A stretch of DNA of 64,000 nucleotides from Balanoglossus misakiensis. Taxonomy: Eukaryota; Hemichordata. The stretch lies in assembly GCA_040954595.2 (NCBI GenBank), contig CM082581.2:11594001-11658000 (forward strand), written 5' to 3'. The stretch's first letter is position 1, and every line of letters starts with the position of its first letter. The position numbers and the translations under genes were made by a program. Under the pieces are notes generated by a model. It had not been told where the DNA came from and did no database searches. It saw nothing but the letters and a program-made list of their open reading frames with translations. This document shows positions 1 through 11,997 of this stretch, one piece after another.

Positions 1-1007
1 AAAATTCACTTTACAAAGAATACTTTCCAGTAGCAATGTGCTGCAAATATTTCTTCGCAATATTCTTCTGTTTATGGATTTTGTTATTTAAACCAAATTC
101 AACAAAACAAACAACCAACCAAGAAAATGGCATTTTCTTCCTGTTTATTGAGATTTTGGCAGAATTCCACCGTGAATTCCAGTATTCATGAAGCTTGGGT
201 GGCATCTACATTCATTCTCTTATTGGAACAATGGTCATACTAACAAGTCAATTGTAGGCTATTCATAAACTTGGTGGGATACGAAATTTGACATAAACAT
301 GGTGCGGTATAGTAATAGCTATGCTTGTTTTGTCTTGACTTTTATGTTCTTAGTCCCATTGTAGTTGTGATGTAGTGTTTCAGATCTTGGCATTCTGTCT
401 TGGGTTTAATAGTACTGACTGGTATCAGTGTCAGAAGGATCTCTGCAAATGTCACAGTTGAGCAAGGGTTCTCAATGTGTATGCTTCGTATCTCGAACGT
501 ACACTCTAGACTTTCTACGTCATTGTGCATGGCTACTGAATCATTCTTTGGCATAAATCCAAGTCAAAGCAGAAACTCCTTTTCTGATCAAACAGGAGCA
601 TGCATTTATGGTTCATTAACCCTTCCACCACCATGGTTTGGTCCAAATCCATTGTTTTATATGGTAACGTTGGACCTGTAAAGTGGGAAACGGGGGTGAA
701 AAGGTTAAAGCAAGATATGATGAGAGGGAAAGAAAAGTTTCCTATTCAGCTGTGGTGTCTGATCATTGAAGTTCGGACTGAGGAGGTTATAGAGTCAGTA
801 GTGGACATTGATCTCACTTTCTTCTGTCAAACTACTTTCCCGCGTCCACATTCCATGCATTCCAATCTGTTTGTCAAGCTTGCCCTGGAATGGGTCGTCC
901 ACATCCGGTTTGTAGGACAAGCAATACTGCATACTACATGTACAAAAAAACTTGCAATATAATGGAACATTTATTTTGAATCTTTTTTGATTCTGTCTCT
1001 TGCACAG
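1..1007. other. Non-coding left edge (probable LZTS intron)
   Basis: I see no coding exon here. The stretch ends in a pyrimidine-rich tract and a CAG acceptor at 1005-1007, so it is most simply the last intron of the coiled-coil gene that follows, whose upstream exons would lie outside the window. The short open frames in it show no domain or codon pattern that I recognise. Confidence 0.5.
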
Positions 1008-2783
1008 CTGTATCAACTAGAACAAGACAAGAAAAGATTACAGAAGGAATTGGAGAAGATGAAAGGAGAAAAAGAAATGATGCAGAGAAAGATAGAATGT
1101 CAGAAAGATGAACAGACAAGTTATGTTTGTCAGACAGAAGAAGCAAAGTGGCAACTCTGTCAGAAATCTGGTGAAATCTCTCTTCTGAAATCACAACTGA
1201 AGGAAAGCAAAGGAGAACTGGGACAGAAGATGAATGAGATAGTGACAATGAAATCTCAAATCAAAGATATCAAAACAGCGGTTACAGCAAAGGAAAATGA
1301 GTTGGAAATGTTGAAAGACCGGCTTTCTGAGAAGGACAGTCAGCTGAGTCAAAGAGGAACAGAAATCAGCACGCTAGAGAAGCGATTCAAGCGAGAAAGC
1401 AAGCAGGAAATATCCAACATAAGTCTTGAAATCGAACAGTTGAAAATGAAATTGTGCCAAAAGGAAAATGAACTGAGCGCTGAGAAATTTGAAGTCTTGC
1501 AGTTGCAGGAAATGAACGAAGAGTCGGACAAGAAACTGAAAGGCAAAGAGGAAGAACTTGCATCACTGCATGAAACACTCTCTCATAAAGACCATGAACT
1601 GAGTCAGGAAAAATGCGAGGTGTCGTATCTTCAAGAAGTTCAAGAGAAGCTGAGCCAACAAATCCTGGAAAAGAACAGCCAAATTGTCACTCTTCAGGAT
1701 CACCTGAAACAGATGAGTGGAAATCACCACGAGATAATTGCACTCCAGGAAAAATTGTATCAGAAAGAAAGAGAACTGACGGCTTGTGAGGAGCGACTGG
1801 GACACATCCAAAGCGACAAAGACGGTGAAATTACAACTCTACATCGCAGACTCAGCCAAAAGGAATGCGAGATATCAGCTTTACAGACAAAACTCAATCA
1901 GACGGACAGAGAGAAGTCAACTCTTCACACAAAAGTCGCTCGCTTGAAGGAGAGCAGCAGTCAAAACGACACACAGAAACAACTGGAACAGGATTTCACA
2001 AGATTACAAGTACAGGTGACGAAACAGGAACGACTTCTACTGGAACAAAACAGTGAAATGAGTCTGCTGAAACTCAAGCATGACAATGAACTGAAAGGTT
2101 TGAAGGCCAGTTTGTTACAGCACGAGAAAGATGGGATGATGTGGCAGGAAAAGTTGGTGCAAAAAGATGGAGAAACCAGGAATATCTGGGAGAAATTGAC
2201 ATCCAGAGAAACAGAGCTGGCAGAGTTAGTTAGAAAGATAAAGCAGTACGAAGAACATGAACTTGATGTTCAGAGCCAAAATGTATCCCTTGCACAAGAG
2301 GTATCAGATCTAAAAGAAGGACTAGAAACACTTCAAAATGAGAAAGTGTCTCTAGAAATGCACCTCAGAAATGCTCGATCTGAAAATGTTAACCTTCAGC
2401 ATAAATTTGATAAGGTCACCAATGAGGTACGTAGCCTCAAGAACCAATTAGATGCCTCGTTACATAATGGCTTCATCGGCCAGTCAGATGACTTGAATGA
2501 ACAAACGAACAGTGTAGTTGTTGACAACTTGAAGTTTGAGGTCCACAGACTGAAAACAGAATTGAAGAAATCACAGGATTCTCTAGATGAACAACAAAGT
2601 GCCTTTGTAAAAGAAAGAGTAGTATGGCAAAGTGAGAAAGAGAAGGTGATCAGTTATCAAAAACAGTTACAACTCAATTACATTCAGATGTTCCGTAAAA
2701 ATAAAAACCTTGAGAAGGAAGTACAGCATTTGAGTGTTGAACTTGAACGTAGAGATATGAATGAGTTTGTGGATCATGTTTAG
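1008..2783 (+). CDS. LZTS: LZTS-family (leucine zipper tumour suppressor, Fez1 domain) protein, terminal coding exon
   Basis: This exon opens after a TTGCACAG acceptor and runs 592 codons to TAG at 2781-2783. The product is almost entirely heptad coiled coil. Two blocks match the Fez1 region of LZTS1/2/3: near the start a stretch containing CQKSGEISLLKSQLKES, and at the C-terminus one containing WQSEKEKVISYQKQLQ followed by NYIQMFRKNKNLE. In vertebrates these proteins are cytoplasmic or centrosomal scaffolds affecting microtubules and Wnt signalling; the role here is inferred from family. The two conserved blocks are separated by about 400 residues of degenerate repeats (variants of QKENELSxEKxEVxxLQ), clearly longer than the spacing I know from vertebrates. 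The open frame extends upstream to 987, but the acceptor makes 1008 the exon start. The N-terminal exons are outside the window. Confidence 0.82.
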   Translation: MYQLEQDKKRLQKELEKMKGEKEMMQRKIECQKDEQTSYVCQTEEAKWQLCQKSGEISLLKSQLKESKGELGQKMNEIVTMKSQIKDIKTAVTAKENELEMLKDRLSEKDSQLSQRGTEISTLEKRFKRESKQEISNISLEIEQLKMKLCQKENELSAEKFEVLQLQEMNEESDKKLKGKEEELASLHETLSHKDHELSQEKCEVSYLQEVQEKLSQQILEKNSQIVTLQDHLKQMSGNHHEIIALQEKLYQKERELTACEERLGHIQSDKDGEITTLHRRLSQKECEISALQTKLNQTDREKSTLHTKVARLKESSSQNDTQKQLEQDFTRLQVQVTKQERLLLEQNSEMSLLKLKHDNELKGLKASLLQHEKDGMMWQEKLVQKDGETRNIWEKLTSRETELAELVRKIKQYEEHELDVQSQNVSLAQEVSDLKEGLETLQNEKVSLEMHLRNARSENVNLQHKFDKVTNEVRSLKNQLDASLHNGFIGQSDDLNEQTNSVVVDNLKFEVHRLKTELKKSQDSLDEQQSAFVKERVVWQSEKEKVISYQKQLQLNYIQMFRKNKNLEKEVQHLSVELERRDMNEFVDHV

Positions 2784-4020
2784 CATTCAACTAACAACCA
2801 GTACTGCCAAAGAACCTCTTTGAACTTAAACCTTAGTACATTTTTCACCATAATGCACTCTTCAAGCAAAATATAATTGGTGTAAGTTTTAACCTTTGAC
2901 CTATTATGAATGCATGTACAAATTGTTTTTTATTGTAACAGGCTCTTGTATACATTAAAGCCTATGAGCTGCTACTTTCTGCATTATTTTTATGATTTTA
3001 CTGTCAGGCCTAGATTGGTCTACTCTGCTGTCTCAAATGCAGAGCCATGAAAATTTAGTGAAGTCAGTCATTGGAATAGATGACATTTTCAAGAAGGGAA
3101 TGTTTAACCAATCATTATACCAATGTCAAAATTACGAGGTTGTTGTCTTTTACAGAATTCTACACAGGGTTTATAGAGAGTAGAAAAATAATCCAGTATA
3201 CAACTGACTTGTAGTCTTGGTTGTATAAGAGTGTGAAATTCCATCAACCTGTAAACATAATGTATGATTTGATTATTTCAGGAGGCAATGCTTAGGCCTG
3301 TAATTTTCACTCTCTAAATCTAAAGTTTGTCAGTCACAAATGAATAGTTTTCTTTTCCTCCAAAGCTGTGTTCCCAAACTAATGTTTCAAAAAGTTTTTC
3401 CGTCATTGATTGCCTCTGTTCCTGTCCATCACTGGATTAGTTTAGTGTAGGATTTTGTAGTTTTGTATCACATTGTTTTAAAAGGTTTATTTTTATAGTT
3501 CATTACAATACCTTAAAAGTATTTAAAAGTATTATAAAACCCTGTATGTTAGTGTTTATTGGATGTTAAAGAATTTTCCCAATTCTTCTTTTTTGTCCCA
3601 CTATTTTGACAATTCAATATCAGTTTGCATATTTACAAAATGTATTTATTGTAAAAGAAGTGAGTCAAGTGTGCTCACTTCAATTTTGACAATCAACCTT
3701 TACAGGAAAAATAGTGTTCCTGCTTGTTTATTTTAGGTGCTGCCTGTGATTTTCCCAGTTTGATATTTTTGTACGGTTTTGTTCTTGATTATGATTATTC
3801 TACCACTACTGTTGTATTAAGAGATTTTTAGTGCCTGTCAACTTTGAAAAGTATTAATTCCTTGATTGTGGTCTGTTTCATGGTCAGATAATCATGATCT
3901 AGCCCTGAACTGAAGTCTTCCAATCACGTCATGCTTAATGTACTGGTATTTTCCAAATAGTGCTAGTAGTTGGCTAGTAGAGTTTCTCTTAGTTAATAAA
4001 ATGTATCTTCACAATTTGTT
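2784..4020 (+). other. Probable LZTS 3' UTR with poly(A) signal
   Basis: This AT-rich, non-coding stretch follows the LZTS stop codon. A canonical AATAAA lies at 3995-4000, immediately before a GT-rich repeat that could serve as downstream element. No other gene is visible. The UTR extent is inferred from that signal only. Confidence 0.45.
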
Positions 4021-4033
4021 CTGTTAAAAATTT

Positions 4034-4125
4034 TGTATGTATGCATGTACGTATATGTGTGTGTATGTATGTATGTATGTACATGTATGTATGTGTATAT
4101 GTATGTGCAGTATATATATGTATGT
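4034..4125. repeat. Imperfect GTAT/TGTA microsatellite
   Basis: Roughly 90 bases of alternating TATG/TGTA units with ACATG interruptions. They create open frames on both strands (runs of Tyr-Val-Cys or His-Thr-Tyr) that are artefacts of the repeat. From its end to 4995 I see no gene. Confidence 0.85.
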
Positions 4126-4995
4126 CTGTCCTGCCACTGCAAAAACTTCAGAAGTGCCTCAAGTATCACCCTGGTACCTTTCCGATGTCTACTGTGGACA
4201 AACATACACATGTATGAACAAAAACATGACTCGACCTTCAAAAAGGTGTGCCCGGCTATTGTTAAGCCATTCATATGGTAATCACCATTGCTACTACCTC
4301 TACCAGGATTTAATAGCAGCGAGTGTATTGCTTTCTGGATTTACCTTCGAATTCTCTATCTTTACATTCAGGTAGGGACGGACATTTCTGATCTCTTATG
4401 GTAACTTGAGTAGATATCTTAATTTTAATGATATGTGCTCGACATGAACTTTCCTCAACCGATGCCCTTCGAATACTGCATTCCAACATTGACGCTTGGG
4501 CAGGGTGGGGGTCGTTAATGAGAAGTGTTTGACGTGTCCTTACAATCAGTGCAATACGGCTACAAGTTGTATTGCACGACTAAAAGCGTTGCTAGAATCC
4601 CTTTTTAGGTTTCTGACAATTGATGACATGGGAAGAAGATTGTACCCTTCCCTTCCATTCCCCACCCTTCCCTGCCCTACTATCCCCACACCAGGTTTGG
4701 GCCGCTTATACTCCGGCAGGTGGTTTAAGATGGAGGTTCACCTTGTTACCTGCTCTGTTTTTTCAAGGCGTCGAAACATAAAAATTCCCTGCATAATGCT
4801 ATACACATTTCAGAAACTTTTCTTTGGTGTGTATGGAACATTCGATACTGGGGTTCATCATCACAGAACAATCTAAACGGCAGGGTTTATAGTGCTACCA
4901 ATGGGGGCGTCAAGTCATAAAAGACCACTTTTAGGGGCATGCGACATCGGGTAACAGCTTAACATGTCAACTTTTTTTCATCCCGACAGTTCACA

Positions 4996-5961
4996 ATGAA
5001 GAGTGTCTTCTTATTTCTGTGTGTGTGTTTAATTTTACCAGCCTTCAGTATGAGTGAAATCTTAAAGAGTAAGTATTAAAAATCACACAATTTTTGACCA
5101 TTTCCCCTGATTTATAAACCAGATTCGCTCATTGCTCTTGATCACTAGCATCCAGAATCTTCCATCAGAAATAACAAAACACAACCTATCTTTCTCAAAC
5201 ATAGCCCTGCGTACAACTTTTGCTGGTGTCATTTTGTTTAATTACAAAATTTGTGTCTTTAAATGTGACCACTATCTCATGATAGCGATTCTAGTTAATA
5301 CGCGTTAACCTTGTTCTGACCAGTAATAAGCTAGGATGATATATCCCTCATGACTTTCACAGCATGCGAACAATTTGAGAGGGAAGGTTTTGATGGTGGT
5401 AGTGCCCCATTCCGCTGCAAACGTTTCGTGGATCCATTTAGGGAATGTATCTATGCCGAGCATGTGTGTGACAGTATTGTTGACTGTGAGGATGGTTCTG
5501 ATGAAGATCCAGCAGAATGTAAAGAAAAACATGAACGTAAGTATTCTGGACGAGTTCATAGCAACGTTATATCCCATCAATCAAAAGTAAAACATAAGAA
5601 GGATATTTGAACATAGTAATTGCAGAAAAGAAACAAAACAAGGAAATTTTCTAAATAGAAATTTACTTAGTATGTATGTATTTCTTTGGGTGTTTTTTAT
5701 GCATTCTTCTCTCCCTTTACTTGTTTCTCTTTTACCAGTTTAGCCCTTCACTTTATTTTAACAGATTACTGCAGGGAAGGTGCGAAAGGAAAACCTTTCA
5801 ACTTTAATCGTTGCCAGAGCGGAATGTGCTATGAAGAATGTCGTCGTTGTGATGGCATCAAAGACTGTTTTGATGGCTCAGATGAAATGGACTGTGTCAA
5901 AATTGTAGAGAAAAATTGCTCACACACGTACACCCATTTGAAGGGAGTTATCTTAGATTGA
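4996..5961 (+). CDS. Small secreted protein with two LDL-receptor class A modules
   Basis: Three exons join in phase: 4996-5068, 5363-5536 and 5765-5961, giving 147 aa and stop TGA at 5959. Exon 1 is a signal peptide (MKSVFLFLCVCLILPAFS, then MSE). Exons 2 and 3 each encode one LDLa module, both with phase 1 boundaries as is usual for exchangeable extracellular modules. Module 1 ends in CDSIVDCEDGSDEDPAEC and module 2 in CDGIKDCFDGSDEMDC, keeping the acidic Ca2+-binding loop. Module 2 carries an extra Cys (CYEECRRC), and a further Cys follows near the C-terminus, so an additional disulphide is possible. No membrane segment or other domain is present, so it should be secreted. The ligand is unknown. 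I do not recognise a named orthologue. Confidence 0.78.
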
Positions 5962-6358
5962 CATATATCACCAAGTCAAACTTATTAATCAAAAAGCATG
6001 TGGTATTATGCATTTTTTTGTTGTGAATGATTTATAAAGTGTCTGCTTCTCACACAGTACTGTATCTACATTTTTTTATTCAATCTGAAAGAAGTCATGC
6101 TACCACATTATTAGGGTAAGAATAAAATTGGTTGAATTGTGTAAATTGGCTTTAAAGAATCCTAAACTTTCCTTTAACCACTGGAAAAGCATGACATTAC
6201 GAAAGAAAATTAATTTACTACGGAAACCAAAAGACAAGAATTACTTTGAAGATAGTCTTTCGAACGTAATATCAGCCAAGGGTCATACATGGCGCCCTCT
6301 AGAGCGCTAAATAAATGTACCTGGAAGGTCATGCTGGGTCAGCCGGCATTGCACGAAC

Positions 6359-7497
6359 ATGGCTTCCGGGTTGGCGAGGTTCATTGATGTTGGTAGAAAA
6401 ATTGTGTGTGTTGGAAGAAACTACAGGTATAAACTTAAGTCATTTAAGTATTAATGATATTTTGCGTAGACGTTTATTTGGTCTAGCTCCTTGGTGGCGA
6501 GAGCGTCTGCTGGGAGTGTCTGGCACCGCCTCCATACTCCAGAAGAAAGGGGCGTGGCTCAGACATACCTGTGAGTGGGGCCCGGGCTTCATGTTGTTGA
6601 TTTGCATGATTGAGGGCCTGTGACCATAGCCTGGACACTCTCACCATAGTAGTACCTAACATGATCACCAGGAAACTATTGTTTTCCTCACCATGTACTT
6701 GTACACTAAATCATTCTAAGAATGTGGCATTCTTTGCAACAACTGATCTACATCTACAGTGCTGGTCAAGTATATTTTTCCTCTTCCAGTGAGCATGCTG
6801 TTGAGCTAGGCAACAAAGTTCCAACAGAGCCTGTTATCTTTATAAAACCTACCTCATCTTATGTCACTGAAGGCAATCCAATTAAAGTAAGTGACCAGTA
6901 TGATTTAATTGTCATGGTTGTAAATATTTCAGTGCCCAAAATCCACTAAGCTAAATGCCCACTTAATTTTAAAGTCTATTATTTATTCTAATGGGATTTA
7001 ACACACAGATTCCACATGGCAGTTCTAATCTTCATCATGAGGTTGAATTAGGCGTGGTCATTGGCAAACCAGGTTCCAACATTACAGAATCCTCAGCCAT
7101 GCAGCATGTGGGTGGCTACACCTTAGCGCTGGACATGACGGCCAGAGATATCCAAGACCAGATGAAGAAGAAAGGTCTACCATGGACATTAGCCAAGGGA
7201 TTTGACACTGCTTGTCCCATTGGTCCATTTATACCCATGGAAAAAATCCCTGATCCTCAAAATGTCGGACTGTGGTTGAAAGTGAATGATGTCATGAGAC
7301 AGAATGGAAATACAAAGGATATGATCTTTCAAGTCCCCTTTCTGATCAAGTTCATAAGTCAGTTCATGACCTTGGATGTTGGTGATGTCATTCTCACTGG
7401 TACTCCCTCTGGTGTTGGACCAGTGACAGCTGGTGATGTCATAACATGTGGCCTAACTGATATCACTTCAATGTCCTTCACAGTTAAAAGTGACTGA
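6359..7497 (+). CDS. FAHD1: FAHD1, acylpyruvase / oxaloacetate decarboxylase
   Basis: Exons 6359-6426, 6790-6886 and 7009-7497 join in phase to 217 aa, close to the family's about 224. The product is a fumarylacetoacetate hydrolase-fold protein. Visible family residues are the N-terminal KIVCVGRNY, the catalytic His and Glu in EHAVE, the metal ligands in HHEVELGVV and LALDMTARD, the KKGLPWTLAKGFD segment, and the C-terminal VGDVILTGTPSGVGPV. In vertebrates FAHD1 is mitochondrial and hydrolyses acylpyruvates and decarboxylates oxaloacetate; I infer the same here. The start at 6359 is supported by family length and by MASGLARFIDVGRK preceding the conserved block. Possible poly(A) signals AATAAA lie at 7591 and 7604. 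Confidence 0.93.
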
Positions 7498-10400
7498 AAT
7501 CATCTAGATTATTACAACATCCAAGCTGATATATTTTCCAATAGAATAGCAGTATTTTTCAATCACAAATTTACAAATTTATAGATTCAAAATAAAAACA
7601 CCAAATAAACACTTTTGAAGTTCATTTCAGAACAATTCACCTATGCTTTGTTATTTAAAGGTGCATGTATCTGTGCACTGTTGTTGGTGTAAGTCTGAGA
7701 GTTTAATATGACACATAGAAAGTCAACTATGGATTTAACGTCATGTGGAAGGAGTAGGTCACTTCAAGTGTCAAGTACATGTACCAACAAACTAAATATT
7801 TCCCCCAAAAGGACGCAGATAACCATAAAAGGACAACACTACATCACAAAAGCTCTGAGTGGTTTGTTATAATGGAACACTTCCTCGTTTGTAGTGTGTG
7901 TGTGTGTTGCTATTGTTTAATTTACAGGAATTTTAGGAACTCTTTTCCTGTGTTGGTGCACATGTATATTTCAGATGACCTTCAATTTGAGTGCCATTTT
8001 ATCAGTAAATTCATTTTATAATTCGTACAGACCGATCTACTTTCGGAATAGCAACATACAAAAGGTAACCCATCACCAATACCAAATTACAATATCTCCA
8101 TACTCTGAGACGTCTTATATTTTCAGGGAATTGGACATAAAATGTGACTAACAGGTGCGGAAGAATACATTACTATGGAATCCAGTAACTAGGCCGGCGT
8201 TCTACTACGCGCGTTACCTTTGACCCATACTGCACTTCCGGAATTACGCTGTGCGCCGCGCCACCCTTGACCCCTAGTAACCCCAGCCAGCATCACGGTG
8301 CGCGTGCAGTGACTTCTATCAGTGAACTTAAAGTTCACTGGCCCTTGTATATTTCAATTGTCTGCTTTATCTGTTATTTTCAAACTGAATTCATTGGAAA
8401 TTTTGATCGATTATATACAGAAATTGTGAGCAAAATAACTCTTTTTGATATGCCGCGTCGGTTCTACTTTTTGGCGGCTAGCCGACATGACATTGTCAAA
8501 GGAGTAAACCGCCAACTTGTGTATTCTTGCGCTTGTACAGATCGCCAGTACCTCCGCAAAATAAATGTCATTTTAAAGAAAAGTTGATTGTTGCAAAACA
8601 ATATTTAAAAAATATGTGCTGCTGGCAACAAAAATGTCAAGTGCCAACAAAAATGGCACTTGACACTTCTCATGACCTCATCATAAACCTCAAATTGGCC
8701 TTTTCACCACTCGAATTAGTAGACTAAGCACCAGAAGAAAAGTTCTCTAAACGCAATTGCAAAATCTATTTTTAATATGAATGATTTTTCTTCAGGCTAA
8801 AACTTAACATTCAAATTCAATTAAGTTTATGTCAAGCACGGTGACAATGTGATTTTATCGTTTAAGATAATTTCGTTCGTGCAAAACTTTATGCTGACTT
8901 TAAAGATACGCAACTTTGATGTGTCGGATTTTTTGTATGTTGGGGCTTACTTTTCACCAACACAACCACAACGACGCGATCACAAATATGAACACGCTCA
9001 CTCCAATCATGCTCGGGCTATGTTTCTGAAATGACATGTTTTATCAGGGGTCTATGGTGTTATTTTGGCAAATTATGGTACATAGATATGGTGCGTGTCT
9101 ACGTCTAAAAGTAACAAAACGTTGCATAGACGTAGTTACATTGTTTTCGTACGAACACATGAGAATTTATAACATGCAATACCTGACTTTCATTGCACCC
9201 TTGTCCATGAAAATTGACAAATAATAAGTATCGCTAGAAAAGTTTTAATTCAACTAAAAATTGAATCAGTTACATATCGAAACCTCTCCAGTATTTAAGT
9301 TATGAGCGCCCTCAACCGCATACACAGTTGATTGATTTAGATATCACAAAGTAACTTAATGATGTTGTGGTTTTAACTGCTATGAACAATCTACACTAGT
9401 TATCTTGCTTACGAGGAATCACTTCTATTTCATAAATTTTGGACTGACGCATTACTTCCTTGGTCAGGTACAGACAAATAACGTCTTTGGTTTTGTAACA
9501 TCCGGGACTTTCGTGGAAAGGGCACCGGAATATGGCGACGTTGTGTATGTATGGAGGTCTCGTAGGTCAACGGAGAGGCGGCCCGTTGTAGAACTATAAC
9601 ACACGTACAGGTATGTATTGTATGAACAACTTTCGGATGGGGATGTCGTCGGTTAGCTCGCTGAGTGTACTGGTAGTACCTGGCCCTTGCTTTTCTATAT
9701 GCACCAGCGTTGCAACGTAGCGCACTCAGCGTTGTATTGGCAGTCGCAACATAAACACACGCATCCCCAGCCGTGATACATTTAAATGTACGTCGATGCC
9801 GCCTGATCGTTTCGATAATCCTTGCTATTTGTGGTCTTGCTGAGTGGAAAGGCCGTACTAGTAATTTCACTTTAAATATACTCTGCAACCATACATTTGA
9901 CAAATGTTGAGGTGGTCTTACGAACGAAATTTCAAGTTCGTGAAGTGCTAATGTAGTTCGGGCATTGCCTTAGTATAAAGGCGCGGAAGGTCTGCTATGC
10001 AAATAAGGCGAAATGTGACACACTCAAGTGTTACATAAACTTCATTTCGTGAAATGAATGAGTTCGAATTCAAAATTTTAGAAGGTTATTTAATGACTTG
10101 ACTTAAAGTGATAAAAATAACACACCAGCTTCATTTTCTCTATAATACAAAATACCATGTTGGTGTACTTCAGCAGAACTGTCACATGTTGTCACCACCA
10201 TACTGGACCACTATATGAGTAAATTTCAACATACTAGATATGGAAAATAGTCCTTGACATATATATATTTATGTAGGAAAATAATTTGAAACAGGAAATG
10301 TAAGTGGATATGTAGCAATAATAATTGTGAATGCATTAATATTTTGGGGTAATATGCCAGGGATGCTGCTGGGTAATTTGCATAATTTATTCACACTGTG

Positions 10401-11883
10401 AGCCCCAGGGGTCAGACACCGCACACTCTATACGCCTTCACCTTAGGCATCAGTTCTCGGCTCCAAGTTCTTGTTTGTGAAACGTGATATGACCCTCTTT
10501 TTAACTTGAAGTAATTTAATTCCATGTTGCCCCCAAACCATGTCACTTACATAGACACTTTATAACAGGGACAATTCTTTTGTGTCATGAAACACATTCC
10601 ACATTTTCGTTGAAATTTTGTGTAACCAGAAGCGACGTATTTCCTTGTTATTATAATTGTATACTATAAATGTATGGGTAAATTTGACAGTGCAAATACA
10701 ATATTTTGGGGCTCACACCTGTCCCCAAAATATATCATTCTTTTTCATCTTTAGACTCTGGTCATGTGTGTGCTCTGTGAAGATAATACGCATAATAAAC
10801 TTGCTTTTGTGCAGATTGCTCCATGTGACGGTACTGTCGGTCCAAAGTCTAATCCTGTAGAATACAAGTGTATCATAGAAATTTTTTTATATCAAAAGGT
10901 AGTTATGATGACATGGTTTAAAAATGACATATAAAATTTGGAAATGGGTATATAGTTGAGTATACTAATATCATCTAAAGAGTGATATCGCAAATTCAAT
11001 AGCTTTTACAGTACATGTATAAAAATAGTTATTTGTGGTATTTGAACTGAATATTTACTGTATCAATTCATGCAGAAAAGGTGACTGCACAAAACCAATA
11101 AAACCCTATGATCCCAACTCTAAAATAGGTACCTACAAATTGATATTTGAAAAAGACATATAATACCAGGGTTCTGAAAATGTTCGATTTTGCTCCTGCT
11201 GGTCCTGGATAAAAATTCAGTGGTCATTCATTATATGTAAACATTTGTGAAAAGAATTTAAACATCATTATGAGTATTTAATTACTTACTAAATTCTGAA
11301 ATAAGCATTATGTCATGTACACATATCTCAGATAATTTGATTGCTCACAATTACTGTTGATTGCTTACTTAGTAATTTAGTGTTCAGAATCTGCATTTTA
11401 AAAATATCAAAATTTAGGATTGCAGGGGTCTTGAACTCGTGACAACCACATTTTCAGGCCACAAATGCAAACACCATACTATGGCTTGAAATTGAATGGG
11501 AGTAAAACGCATAAGATTTCTTTAGTGTGACTTGTTATGAAAACCAAAATGAGGAAAAAAATTATCACAGTTACTGGTTATTAAAAAGACAGTGGCCAGT
11601 AATATTACCAGGGTCCCCCAGTCATTTTACCTTTGTTCCCCATGGTGGCATACATGTATACAATGAAATATTATTTATGGTAGTAACAAATATATTACCG
11701 GGGTTCAAAAAGCGTAATTAATATTCCCCAACCATTGCTTGAATGTTGGATAGGAGTTTAACGATGTATTGAGCTTGCCTATGGATACAGGGGCATGCTT
11801 CCATTTATATCTGTAGTGTAAGATTTCATTATATTCTCTATTTGAATACAAATAACAAGACATCTTTTTTCTTTATTTCATAG
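7498..11883. other. Intergenic DNA and probable 5' region of the zinc-finger gene
   Basis: No protein-coding gene is supported. A CpG-richer patch around 9450-9610 ends in a good donor (ACAG then GTATGT, at about 9611) and could be a non-coding first exon of the downstream zinc-finger gene, spliced to the acceptor at 11882-11883. This is inference from splice signals only. A second CpG-rich patch near 8190-8300 may be regulatory. The longer open frames here lack any recognisable domain. Confidence 0.35.
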
Positions 11884-11997
11884 GAATCAGAGTGTTCATA
11901 TTCGCAACTGCGTCAGCCGGTGTTAATTCTTGTTGTTTACTTGAAGCCTGTTTCATCCAAACCATCACATGGTAAATTGTAAGACTGAATTACCATA

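Noticed and set aside
4033-4375. Open frames starting in the GTAT repeat
   Set aside because: They consist of microsatellite-encoded Tyr/Val/Cys followed by unrelated residues, without coding signals.
9430-9903. 157-codon minus-strand open frame
   Set aside because: It has an Arg/Thr/His-rich composition without a domain, overlaps a CpG-rich probable leader exon, and shows no splice logic or recognisable similarity.
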